In this document: one piece after another, positions 22,635 to 31,215 of the stretch
Layout: every line of letters begins with the position of its first letter
Numbering within the stretch: the stretch's first letter is position 1
NCBI GenBank assembly: GCA_047777345.1
Contig: JBKEEJ010000028.1
Span: 1 to 34,744 of the forward strand
Source: Anaerocolumna sp047777345
Lineage (GTDB): Bacteria; Bacillota; Clostridia; Lachnospirales; Lachnospiraceae
DNA length: 34,744 nt
Direction of reading: 5' to 3'
Notes under the pieces: generated by a model
Told to the model about the DNA's origin: nothing
Seen by the model: the letters and a program-made list of their open reading frames with translations, nothing else
The model's database searches: none
Made by a program: the position numbers and the translations under genes

Positions 22635-24740
22635 TTGCAGTTATTGGAATTAAGACTCAATGATTTTGGTAAATTTCATAATAAGCAGATAACCTTAAAA
22701 GAAGGAATTAATCTGATTTACGGTGAAAACGAAGCCGGTAAATCCACAATCCATGCCTTCATCAAGGGAATGCTGTTTGGAATTGAAAAATCAAGGGGCA
22801 GAGTATCCAAAGCAGATGTGTATGAAAAGTATAAACCCTGGGATAACCCTGGTGCTTACCATGGCAGCATGGACATTAAAGTAGGCGGCAAAATATATAG
22901 GATTATCCGAAATTTTGATAAAAACAATAAAAGCTGTTCCATAATGGATATGGAAACAGGAAGGGAATACGGCAATAATCCGGATGATTTGGCCTTATTA
23001 CTGAATGGACTGACGGAATCCGGATTTCGAAATACTATCAGTGTGGAACAGCTAAAATCCAGAACAGATCAGGAACTGGCCGGGGAAGTCCGCAATTATA
23101 TAGCCAATCTGTCTTTAGCAAAAAGCAATGAAGTTGACGTGACGAAGGCATTGTCATTTCTTGCGGATAAGAAAAAGGAACTGGAAGCAGAAAATGCGGA
23201 TGAAAAGCTTCAGGCACTTAGAGAGGAAATGGAAGAAATAAAAAAGCAGGAAATTCAGGCCGAAGCCCTTTCCAGTAGATTAAAAGAGATAGAAGAACAA
23301 GAAGAAAAGCTACTGCCTTCCCTGAAAATTGAGCTTGCAAAGCTGAAAAATCAGTTGGAATATTTGGATAAGTTTCAAATCGTAAAAGTAAAATACCAAA
23401 ACTATAAAGAGGCAAAAGAGCAAAAGAAATCAATTGAAGATAAACAGGCTGATCTTATGAAAAATTTATCTAAGTACCGGGAAGGCCTGACAACAAAATT
23501 ACGGGAAAAAATAAATGAATTTGAGCAGGTAAAAGAGAAAATAGCCGCAAAAGAAGAAGAAAGGGATAAATATTTAAGGGACTATGAAGCAGTACAATCT
23601 AAATGGGAAAAACTTCGGTCAGCCATATCCTTAATTTTTGGATTAACAGGATTCATTCTTTTTCTTTGCTTTATGGGCAAAAATATTCTTCTTTCCGGCC
23701 TTGGAGTTATCAGCCTGTTATGTGGAGTAACCTTTTACCTGTATGAGGGAAAAAACCTTAACAGAAGGCGAAAGTCAGCAAAGGAAGACCTAAGAAATAA
23801 GGAGCAGGTCATTAACAGTTTAAATAAAAAACGGGATTCCATTTTGGAAATTTTTCAGGTTAAAGATGAAAAAATGTTAAAACTTATGTATGAGGATGCC
23901 CTAAAACAGGAAATGAGCATAGAGCATTTAAAGGAACAAAGTGTTGAGAATCAAAAGCAGGAAAAGATCCTTGAGGGCAAAATATATGCATTGGAATGGG
24001 AAATCAGAGAGTATTTGAATGGCTTAAAAGAAAATTGCCCGGATACATTTTTAAGGCAGCCTTTTACTGATGAGGGAATGGATGAGCTGCAGGCATTTAT
24101 CTTTAAGCAAAAAGAGTCTGTAAACGAAAAAATAGAATTTTTAAACCGGCAGCCCGATGATTTGCGTATCCGGAAAGAAAAGCTGAAATGGGAGCTAAAG
24201 TCCCTGGAGGGATGGGAAGACAAGTTTTTTGAAAAACAGCAGTTATATCAGGAGCTAATGGAACAGAAAATAAAAAACGATCTGGAACTTAAGGCAGTCA
24301 GGCTGTCTATAGAAACCATAAACAGCTTATCTGCCGATATTCATGACAGTTTTGGCAAAGAATTAAATGAACTGGTTTCATCATTAAGTAGTCAATTGAC
24401 GGGGCAAAGATACAGTGATATAAAAGTGGATGAAAAGATGAATGTAAAAGCAGGCTATAAAGACAGATATGTGTTAATAAACAGTTTAAGCGCGGGAACC
24501 ATAGAGCAGCTGTATTTAGCCTTGCGTCTTGCGGTAGGCGAGCTGATATATGGGCCCGGCATGCCTGTTCTTATCGATGACGGATTTGCCCTGTATGACG
24601 ATAAGAGAGCCGCTAAGGCTCTTGGTTATCTTGCAGATAACAGAAAAGGACAGGTAATTTTATTTACCTGCCATAACCGAGAAAAAGACATCCTGGACAG
24701 ACTGAATATGGATTATCATTATATTGACTTAAGTTGCTAA
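22635..24740 (+). CDS. AAA ATPase with coiled coil, YhaN/SbcC-like
   Basis: Predicted ATPase partner of the upstream nuclease. The N-terminus has Walker A (IYGENEAGKSTIHAFIKG, about 30-47), long coiled coils follow (about 180-325 and 380-600), and the C-terminus has the ABC signature (INSLSAGTIEQL) and Walker B (MPVLIDDGFALYDD). Between the coils, about 330-375, sit two membrane-like segments (SLIFGLTGFILFLCFMG; LLSGLGVISLLCGVTFYLY) in place of a zinc hook, as in YhaN proteins. At about 701 aa it is shorter than the roughly 960 aa of Bacillus YhaN. The ATG at 22626 touches its GGGAG, so the TTG at 22635, spaced 9 nt, is the better start. Confidence 0.85.
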   Translation: MQLLELRLNDFGKFHNKQITLKEGINLIYGENEAGKSTIHAFIKGMLFGIEKSRGRVSKADVYEKYKPWDNPGAYHGSMDIKVGGKIYRIIRNFDKNNKSCSIMDMETGREYGNNPDDLALLLNGLTESGFRNTISVEQLKSRTDQELAGEVRNYIANLSLAKSNEVDVTKALSFLADKKKELEAENADEKLQALREEMEEIKKQEIQAEALSSRLKEIEEQEEKLLPSLKIELAKLKNQLEYLDKFQIVKVKYQNYKEAKEQKKSIEDKQADLMKNLSKYREGLTTKLREKINEFEQVKEKIAAKEEERDKYLRDYEAVQSKWEKLRSAISLIFGLTGFILFLCFMGKNILLSGLGVISLLCGVTFYLYEGKNLNRRRKSAKEDLRNKEQVINSLNKKRDSILEIFQVKDEKMLKLMYEDALKQEMSIEHLKEQSVENQKQEKILEGKIYALEWEIREYLNGLKENCPDTFLRQPFTDEGMDELQAFIFKQKESVNEKIEFLNRQPDDLRIRKEKLKWELKSLEGWEDKFFEKQQLYQELMEQKIKNDLELKAVRLSIETINSLSADIHDSFGKELNELVSSLSSQLTGQRYSDIKVDEKMNVKAGYKDRYVLINSLSAGTIEQLYLALRLAVGELIYGPGMPVLIDDGFALYDDKRAAKALGYLADNRKGQVILFTCHNREKDILDRLNMDYHYIDLSC

Positions 24741-24802
24741 AAATAAGCCAAATTAGGCTATTTTAAAACTATCTTTGAAACGCATAAAGTAAGAGGTATA
24801 TT

Positions 24803-27238
24803 ATGGAAAATTACAACAGAACGAGAACGAATCAGAACAGAAACAACCGTACCGGAAGCAGAAGCGGAAATTCTGCCAAAAGAGCCGAAATGGCAGAAAG
24901 GAGACCAAATCCAAAGGGAAAGAAACCGGCAAAGAAAAAACGCCGTTCCCGTTTTGCCAGAAAGCTTAGATGGATACTTCTTCTTTCCACTTTTATTTTT
25001 TCCGTAACCATGTTAATTGGTATTCTGATATTTTATATAAAATATGGAGACACTTTTGAAGAATATCAGAAGTTAGCGGAAAAGTTAGTCAATGAGTCTA
25101 CCCCGGATACTTTCCGGCAGACAGAAACCAGTCTGGTATATGACTCAAACAATAAGCTTATATCTGTCTTAAAAGGAGAGAAGGATGTTTATTACCTGGA
25201 ATATAAAGACATACCACCAAATGCCATTAAGGCTATGATTGCCATAGAAGATAAGAAGTTTATGAAGCACAGCGGAATTGATTTAAAGGCCAATGTCCGT
25301 GCTTTTATTGCCTTAATTAAACACAAAGGCGGCGTTACCCAGGGCGCCAGTACCATAACCCAACAGTTAGCCAGAAATATTTTCCTTTCCAATGAGGTAA
25401 GTATCGAAAGAAAGTTAAAGGAAATCTTTATTTCAGTGGAACTGGAAAAGAAGTATACCAAGGCTCAGATTATGGAGTTTTATTTAAACAATATATATTT
25501 TGCCAACGGATATTATGGTATTCAGGCTGCCAGCAAGGGCTATTTTAATAAGACCGTTGATAAGTTAAGTTTATCTCAGATTGCCTTTTTGTGTGCCATA
25601 CCCAATAATCCTACCCTTTATGATCCGGAGGAACATCCGGAGAACACCATAAAGCGCAGGGACAGAATACTTTACCAGATGTATAAGGACGGCTGGATTA
25701 CGGAGGATGAGTATAACGAAGCCTGTCAGGAAAAAATAGAACTGGTGCAGAAAAAATTAAGTAAAAACAATTATGTGGAAACCTATGTGTTTTATTGTGC
25801 CACCAGGGCGTTAATGGCACAGGACGGTTTTGAATTCAGAAATGAGTTTGAAAGCGAAGAAGACAGGGAAAGATATGAAGAAAAATATAACGAGCTTTAT
25901 AACCATTATCAAAAATCCCTGTATACGGAAGGTTATCGGATTTATACGTCCATTGACATGGATAAGCAAAAGAAATTACAGCAGGCTGTGGATGAGAACT
26001 TAAAGGAATTTACAGATAAAACAAAAGATGGCATCTATACCCTACAGGGAGCGGCCGTATCCATTGATAACAGTACCGGAAAGGTTGTTGCCATTGCAGG
26101 CGGCAGATATCAGAAAACTACCGGTTATACCCTTAACAGGGCTTACCAAAGTTACAGACAGCCGGGCAGTTCCATTAAGCCTTTAATCGTCTATACGCCT
26201 GCTTTTGAAAGAGGACGCTATCCCAATGATTATGTGGAGGATAAAAAGTTTGAGGGCGGTCCATCCAATTCTGACGGAAAATATTTGGGAAAAATAACAA
26301 TCAGAGAAGCGGTGGAAAAATCCAAAAACACCGTGGCATGGAAGTTATTTGAAGAACTTACCCCCAAGGTTGGTTTGTCATATCTGTTGGAAATGAATTT
26401 TAATAAAATTGATAAGAACGATTACTATCCGGCAGCGTCCTTAGGAGGCTTTACCAACGGCGTAAGCCCTCTTGAAATGACAGCCGCCTATGCTACCCTT
26501 GAAAATGATGGTGTTTACAGAGAGCCAACCTGTATTGTAGAGATTAAAGATTCCAAGGGAAATGTTATTGTGGGAGATAATGAATCGAAAAAGAGGATAT
26601 ATGACGTCAATGCGGCCAGAATGATGACAGATGTTCTCACCGGCGTTATTAAGAGAGGAACCGGAGCAGGACTTGGCCTTGATAATATGCCAAGTGCCGG
26701 AAAAACCGGAACAACCAATGACAAAAAGGATGGCTGGTTTATTGGCTATACCCCTTATTATACCACCGGGGTTTGGGTTGGATATGACATTCCAAAGGCC
26801 TTAAGCGGTTTATCCGGTGCCACTTACCCGGGTTATATCTGGAAACAGTATATGAATGCCATTCATAAGGACCTTGAATATAAGGAGTTTCCTGCTTATC
26901 AGGATGACAGGCCAGCTTCCGATGAGGATACTGTCGAAACAGAAGAAACGGAAACCATGGATACTTTAACGGAAGAAACCCAGGACGAAATTGAGACTGA
27001 AGATATGACGGAAGACGAAAATATTGATGATGAGGATATCCAGAATGGAAATGATTTCCCTGATGAAACGACTGATTTGCCGGAAGAAGACATAGAAGAG
27101 GGGCCGGATGAAGAAGTTACCGTTGATGACGGCTCAGAATCTCCTGACAGTGGTGAATCTTCCAACCTGCCGGATGACGATTACTGGGGTAATGGAGATG
27201 ACTGGGAGGAAGAAAATGAGAATACGGAGGGCCAATGA
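24803..27238 (+). CDS. Class A penicillin-binding protein (bifunctional PBP1)
   Basis: Builds peptidoglycan: polymerises lipid II and cross-links peptides. The 811-aa protein has a basic, Asn/Arg-rich cytoplasmic tail (1-50), one membrane anchor (about 55-78), a GT51 glycosyltransferase domain (about 110-290; catalytic E149 in AIEDKKFMKHSG, then QGASTITQQLARNIF) and a transpeptidase domain (about 410-690) with S456-S-I-K459, SKN (EKSKNTVAW) and K634-TGT. After the enzyme ends, about 100 residues are strongly acidic, rich in Glu, Asp and Thr, a low-complexity wall-side tail. It follows the YhaN gene by 62 nt and ends at a terminator. beta-Lactams would target S456. Confidence 0.95.
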   Translation: MENYNRTRTNQNRNNRTGSRSGNSAKRAEMAERRPNPKGKKPAKKKRRSRFARKLRWILLLSTFIFSVTMLIGILIFYIKYGDTFEEYQKLAEKLVNESTPDTFRQTETSLVYDSNNKLISVLKGEKDVYYLEYKDIPPNAIKAMIAIEDKKFMKHSGIDLKANVRAFIALIKHKGGVTQGASTITQQLARNIFLSNEVSIERKLKEIFISVELEKKYTKAQIMEFYLNNIYFANGYYGIQAASKGYFNKTVDKLSLSQIAFLCAIPNNPTLYDPEEHPENTIKRRDRILYQMYKDGWITEDEYNEACQEKIELVQKKLSKNNYVETYVFYCATRALMAQDGFEFRNEFESEEDRERYEEKYNELYNHYQKSLYTEGYRIYTSIDMDKQKKLQQAVDENLKEFTDKTKDGIYTLQGAAVSIDNSTGKVVAIAGGRYQKTTGYTLNRAYQSYRQPGSSIKPLIVYTPAFERGRYPNDYVEDKKFEGGPSNSDGKYLGKITIREAVEKSKNTVAWKLFEELTPKVGLSYLLEMNFNKIDKNDYYPAASLGGFTNGVSPLEMTAAYATLENDGVYREPTCIVEIKDSKGNVIVGDNESKKRIYDVNAARMMTDVLTGVIKRGTGAGLGLDNMPSAGKTGTTNDKKDGWFIGYTPYYTTGVWVGYDIPKALSGLSGATYPGYIWKQYMNAIHKDLEYKEFPAYQDDRPASDEDTVETEETETMDTLTEETQDEIETEDMTEDENIDDEDIQNGNDFPDETTDLPEEDIEEGPDEEVTVDDGSESPDSGESSNLPDDDYWGNGDDWEEENENTEGQ

Positions 27239-27277
27239 GCTCCTTAAGGTTTCAAATAATAATTAAATAATATTAAC

Positions 27278-27333
27278 AAAAACAGCGATTTTTCTGTCAG
27301 CTTATTAAAGTGAACAGAAAAACCGCTGTTTTT
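27278..27333. terminator. Terminator between the PBP gene and prs
   Basis: AAAAACAGCG and CGCTGTTTTT with inner TTTTCTGT/ACAGAAAA pairing give a stem of nearly 20 bp with A and T tracts on both sides, suited to both convergent genes. Confidence 0.88.
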
Positions 27334-27432
27334 CATTTCTAAAAAGGAAACGGATGTTATTAGTATTATAGGATTAAGGTGTTAAAATGTGCATGAAATA
27401 GTGTCTTATAAGATAAAGAAAACCAGCTAAAA

Positions 27433-28602
27433 TTACTTCTTATATTTGCTTAATATATTTTGAATTCTTTCGGTCGGGCTTAACAGTTTGCTGATAGAAG
27501 CATCGTGATTTAACGTATCGATTAGCAATGCAATGTATTTGCTCATATCTACGTTAATATAGTAAGGCCTGGATAACAGTTCTTCCGGCTGATATACCAG
27601 ATTGGTAGTTAAAACTCTGTAGATTAAGCCTTGTTCATAGGCTTCGTCGAATTTGGATAAGCCATTGGTGAACAGACCAAAGGTAGCGGCTACGAAGATT
27701 CTGCCGGCTTTTCTTTTCTTTAACTCTTTTGCAACATCTATCATGCTTTCACCGGAGGATATCATATCGTCAAGAATCAGCATATCTTTGCCTTCCACAT
27801 CGGAACCTAAGAACTCATGGGCTACGATTGGGTTACGGCCGTTAATAATTTTTGAATAATCACGGCGTTTATAAAACATACCCAAATCAACTCCGAGTAC
27901 ATTGGCAAAATAAACAGCACGGTTCATTCCGCCTTCGTCCGGGCTGATAACCATCATATGCTGTGCGTCTATTTTCAGATCCGGCACATTTTTTAACAAA
28001 GCCTTAATAAACTGATAAGTTGGTTGGACTGTTTCAAAACTCTTTAGTGGTATTGCATTTTGTACACGGGGGTCATGAGCATCAAAGGTTATTATGCTTT
28101 CTACGCCCATATTGGTCAGTTCTTGTAATGCCAGAGCACAGTCAAGAGATTCTCTGGAACTACGTCTGTGCTGACGGCTTTCATATAGGAAAGGCATGAT
28201 AACTGTAATTCTGCGCGCTTTACCGCCTACAGCCGCAATGATCCTCTTTAAATCCTGATAGTGATCATCTGGAGACATATGGTTAGTATGTCCACAAACC
28301 GTGTAAGTTAAACTGTAATTGCAAACATCCAGTAGCAAGTAAAGATCAAATCCTCGAACAGATTCCTTGATAACACCTTTGGCTTCTCCGGTACCAAATC
28401 TGGGACAGCATGCGTCAATCAGATAGGAATCACGCTGATAACCGGCAAATGCTATTGTGGAAGTATGTTCATTTTCTCTGGCTTTACGCCATTCCACAAT
28501 ATAATCATTTACCTTTTGTCCCAAAGCTTTGCTGCTTTCTAGAGAAATGATACCTAGTGTACCGACTGGGATCGTTTCATATATGTTTTCTTGCTGCGGC
28601 AT
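27433..28602 (-). CDS. prs: Ribose-phosphate pyrophosphokinase (PRPP synthetase), long form
   Basis: Makes 5-phosphoribosyl-1-pyrophosphate from ribose 5-phosphate and ATP for nucleotide, histidine and tryptophan synthesis. The 389-aa protein is longer than the usual 310-320 aa. It retains a recognisable ATP/flexible-loop region (MPFLYESRQHRRSSRESLDC), an ITFDAHDPRVQNA catalytic segment, a pyrophosphate loop (SPDEGGMNRAVYFA) and the ribose-phosphate loop DMLILDDMISSGESM, where the common TGGT is SSGES. This divergent long form is, from memory, widespread in Lachnospiraceae and related clostridia. I chose the ATG at 28602, 8 nt after GGAGG, over a TTG at 28617 that overlaps it. It is probably transcribed alone. 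Confidence 0.88.
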   Translation of the reverse strand: MPQQENIYETIPVGTLGIISLESSKALGQKVNDYIVEWRKARENEHTSTIAFAGYQRDSYLIDACCPRFGTGEAKGVIKESVRGFDLYLLLDVCNYSLTYTVCGHTNHMSPDDHYQDLKRIIAAVGGKARRITVIMPFLYESRQHRRSSRESLDCALALQELTNMGVESIITFDAHDPRVQNAIPLKSFETVQPTYQFIKALLKNVPDLKIDAQHMMVISPDEGGMNRAVYFANVLGVDLGMFYKRRDYSKIINGRNPIVAHEFLGSDVEGKDMLILDDMISSGESMIDVAKELKKRKAGRIFVAATFGLFTNGLSKFDEAYEQGLIYRVLTTNLVYQPEELLSRPYYINVDMSKYIALLIDTLNHDASISKLLSPTERIQNILSKYKK

Positions 28603-28789
28603 TCTATTGACCTCCAATGAAATTTGTAAATGACAGGGAAATATGAGCTTCTGTCGTTATATGTATGAATTTTATCCATTAACGTTATACCATTAACCAT
28701 TCTTGAAGTCAAGGCTATAACGGAGTAAACCAGAGTTATTTGTAGCAGGGGAATGCTGTAAAGATGAATAAACAGGGATTAAATATCCC

Positions 28790-29776
28790 CTAATTAAGCA
28801 GCTTTTTCAGACGGATATCGTCGCCTACTATTTTAAGCAAGGTATAATTGCTGGCAATTCTTGAAAATACACGTTCACTGTATATGGTGTTAATGTTATC
28901 CAGTGATAAATTGGTTGAAATGATGGTAGGCTTTCTTCTTAAATAACGTTCATTGATGCATAAATACAGCTGAACATTTGTAAAGGAATTATTAAGTTCC
29001 GTACCCAAATCATCAATGATTAAAAGATCACAGTCCAGTATATATTCAAACTGATTCTGCGATTCATAATTATCTTCACCTTTGCCGAATTTATTCTTTT
29101 CAAGAATATCAAAAAGCTGGAAAGCAGTTAAATAGATTACGGTAAAAGCACGGTCCAAAAGCTCCTTGGCGATGCAGTTGGCAAGGAAGGTCTTTCCGAC
29201 GCCGGTGTTGCCGTATAATAACAGGTTATTATATTCTTTGCCAAATTGGTTAATAAAATTCCAGGCTGTCTCCACAACCTTTTTCATATTGGCTCTGGGC
29301 GTAAGCCTGACGGTAGGGTCCACATAATCATCCGAATAAAAGTCAAAGGAAAAAGTGTCAAAATTTTCCCGCATTATGGCTGTTTTAATATTGGACTGGG
29401 AATATACAATATCCACAATGGCCTGTTTGAAACAATGACACTTTTCCGTTCCAATATACCCGGTGTCTTTGCAGTCCGGACAATGATAAGTAGGCTTAAG
29501 ATAATCCGCCGGATATCCGTGCTCTACCAACAGGGCAGCTCGTTTTCGTGAGGCTTCCTCCGTAATTTTTTTTAAATCGGTAAGAGGTTTTTCCCCCATT
29601 AATTGCTGTTTGGCACTTTCAATGGCACATGTGACCACAGCATCGTCAATTTCTTTCAGTTCCGGAATGGCACGGTATACTTCTTCTGTCCGCTCATCCA
29701 GGTCATGTTTGTTTTTTAGCTGCTTCATGTCATATTCCCGCAAAATCTTATTATACTGATAATTTTTTAAAGGCAT
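28790..29776 (-). CDS. DnaC/DnaI-like helicase loader ATPase
   Basis: AAA+ ATPase that loads the replicative helicase at origins and stalled forks. The 328-aa protein has an N-terminal helical region, a zinc-binding cluster at about 98-115 (CPDCKDTGY, then EKCHCFKQ), Walker A at about 192-199 (YGNTGVGKTFLANCIAKE), Walker B (CDLLIIDDLGTE) and a sensor region (RRKPTIISTNLS). AAAGGAGG lies 8 nt before the ATG at 29776. The upstream dnaD gene ends 24 nt before it, so both helicase-loading proteins come from one transcript. Confidence 0.9.
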   Translation of the reverse strand: MPLKNYQYNKILREYDMKQLKNKHDLDERTEEVYRAIPELKEIDDAVVTCAIESAKQQLMGEKPLTDLKKITEEASRKRAALLVEHGYPADYLKPTYHCPDCKDTGYIGTEKCHCFKQAIVDIVYSQSNIKTAIMRENFDTFSFDFYSDDYVDPTVRLTPRANMKKVVETAWNFINQFGKEYNNLLLYGNTGVGKTFLANCIAKELLDRAFTVIYLTAFQLFDILEKNKFGKGEDNYESQNQFEYILDCDLLIIDDLGTELNNSFTNVQLYLCINERYLRRKPTIISTNLSLDNINTIYSERVFSRIASNYTLLKIVGDDIRLKKLLN

Positions 29777-29800
29777 ATTGGAATCCTCCTTTTACCGGGC

Positions 29801-30922
29801 TTATTGCTTATGTAATAATCGCTGCTCCATCGAATTATAATCTTCTTTCGTGTATGTTCTTTGAGGAAATGCGTTAAAACGATTTGTAGCAGAAGGTTTT
29901 ACCGCAGCAGCAGATTTATTGGCAGCTTTCATTGCGGCAATTTTTGAATGTTCTTCATCCAGCTTTGCAATCTGAGACAGGTCTTTGACTCCCTTCTTAT
30001 ACCAGTTTTCCAGTATTTTATCCGCGTACTTAAAATCTGGTTTCTGAGTCTGTAATATGGTTCGGTTACAAGCTTCCACAATAATATCAATGGAAAAGCC
30101 GTACTTGTTTAGCCATTTGTTAATAAATTGCTTTTCAATCTGCCCCGGAGCTCTGTTTAGGCCAAATGCCTTATTTACCGCATTATAATTGCTGTTATAC
30201 AGGGCAGTGGCCGCTTCCGCTTTTTCAACCGTATCGATTCCCTGTTCTGCCCAGGACATGGCCACTGCTTCAATATAAGCCGGATTTTTCTTATTTTTGG
30301 ATACGCAATATTCATATAGGTATAAAATCAGTTCAGCAGAAAAACCGACGCTTTCGTATAAGTACAAAATCAGCTGTAAGTCAGAAGGTTTTATTAGCCG
30401 GTCCAGATAAATTTCAATTATGTTAAGCATCCACTTTACTTCGTCCGATTCGGTTAGCTGCTTAATCTGAGCCTCGGAATATGTAGGTTTATCAAAAGTC
30501 CTTCCTAAAACCGGCTCATTTACAGGTTCGGTTAAATCTTCATTTGAATTTTGTTCCCCGGTTACCGCAGCCGGGGCCGCAATGGTCTCATCTGTGTCGT
30601 AAGCATACTGATCTGCCACGGTGTGGATATCATTTATGGTTATTGATATTATTTCATTATTTGCATTTCTGGTAAGAGATATTAAATTCACTTTTTCCCA
30701 GTAACAAAGGGCACGAATTATATCTTTTTCCGTATCATCCAGCCAGTCGGCTATGGATGAAATTGAAATTTCCTTATCAGTGCCACAGCTAATGCACCGA
30801 AGCAAATATAGGTATACTTTCACATAGGAACCATTGGCGGAGGGCATAAATTTATCGATAAACAGATTCGGCACAAGGGTAGTATCTGAAACACTGTTGG
30901 AATTTAATATAATTGTACTCAT
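29801..30922 (-). CDS. dnaD: DnaD domain replication initiation protein
   Basis: Predicted DNA-remodelling protein that recruits the helicase loader at replication initiation. The 373-aa protein has a winged-helix N-terminal part (about 20-100; KFMPSANGSYVKVYLYLLRC, SISSIADWLDDTEKDIIRAL) and DnaD C-terminal repeats (about 150-215 and 255-320; LNIIEIYLDRLIKPSDLQLI, LYLYEYCVSKNKKNPAYIEA, NRTILQTQKPDFKYADKIL with YKKG). The linker around 110-145 is acidic and low in complexity. The double C-terminal domain resembles DnaB-type clostridial DnaD proteins. GAGG lies 8-9 nt before the ATG. Upstream are a promoter and a DnaA box cluster, suggesting control by DnaA. Confidence 0.85.
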   Translation of the reverse strand: MSTIILNSNSVSDTTLVPNLFIDKFMPSANGSYVKVYLYLLRCISCGTDKEISISSIADWLDDTEKDIIRALCYWEKVNLISLTRNANNEIISITINDIHTVADQYAYDTDETIAAPAAVTGEQNSNEDLTEPVNEPVLGRTFDKPTYSEAQIKQLTESDEVKWMLNIIEIYLDRLIKPSDLQLILYLYESVGFSAELILYLYEYCVSKNKKNPAYIEAVAMSWAEQGIDTVEKAEAATALYNSNYNAVNKAFGLNRAPGQIEKQFINKWLNKYGFSIDIIVEACNRTILQTQKPDFKYADKILENWYKKGVKDLSQIAKLDEEHSKIAAMKAANKSAAAVKPSATNRFNAFPQRTYTKEDYNSMEQRLLHKQ

Positions 30923-30955
30923 ATGCTCAACCTCACATCATCCTTTGTGCTTGCA

Positions 30956-30984
30956 ATTATATCACAGGTAAAGAATTTATGAAA
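30956..30984 (-). promoter_or_regulatory. Promoter of the dnaD-dnaC operon
   Basis: On the minus strand TATAAT (30961-30956) is a perfect -10 preceded by TGTGA; a weak -35 (TTTCAT) lies 17 nt upstream. A small inverted repeat (TTCCGG/CCGGAA) sits just upstream near 30995-31013. Confidence 0.55.
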
Positions 30985-31030
30985 TAGGGCATTTTCCGGT
31001 AAAAATCCGGAATCTATGTAATGTTGACAA

Positions 31031-31215
31031 TGTGGATAATGTGGATAAGATCGCACATAGATAATGTAAAAAAATGTAAAATACGGTAGAAACCACTAAA
31101 AATCAATTGTTTAGAAATTAACATACCCATATTTTTTTATTCTGTTTTGCATATAAAGAAATCCACAACCTTATCACAGGCAAATTGTTGATAAGGTTGT
31201 GGATAATGTGGATAA
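31031..31215. promoter_or_regulatory. DnaA box cluster between dnaD and murC
   Basis: Four perfect DnaA boxes (TGTGGATAA, the complement of TTATCCACA) occur as two head-to-tail pairs with no gap: 31031-31039 with 31040-31048, and 31198-31206 with 31207-31215. A fifth box with one mismatch (TGTTGATAA) is at 31186-31194. All have the same orientation. The cluster lies 70-260 nt upstream of the dnaD promoter and abuts the murC stop. In Bacillus subtilis DnaA binds upstream of the dnaB-dnaI operon; this could be the equivalent control. Confidence 0.85.

Noticed and set aside
31171..31178. TTATCACA as another DnaA box
   Set aside because: It is one base short of the 9-nt box and does not align without a gap.
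31031..31215. Chromosomal replication origin
   Set aside because: There is no dnaA-dnaN or other origin gene nearby, the boxes are few, and no obvious unwinding element with three repeats was seen. Control of the dnaD operon is the simpler reading.
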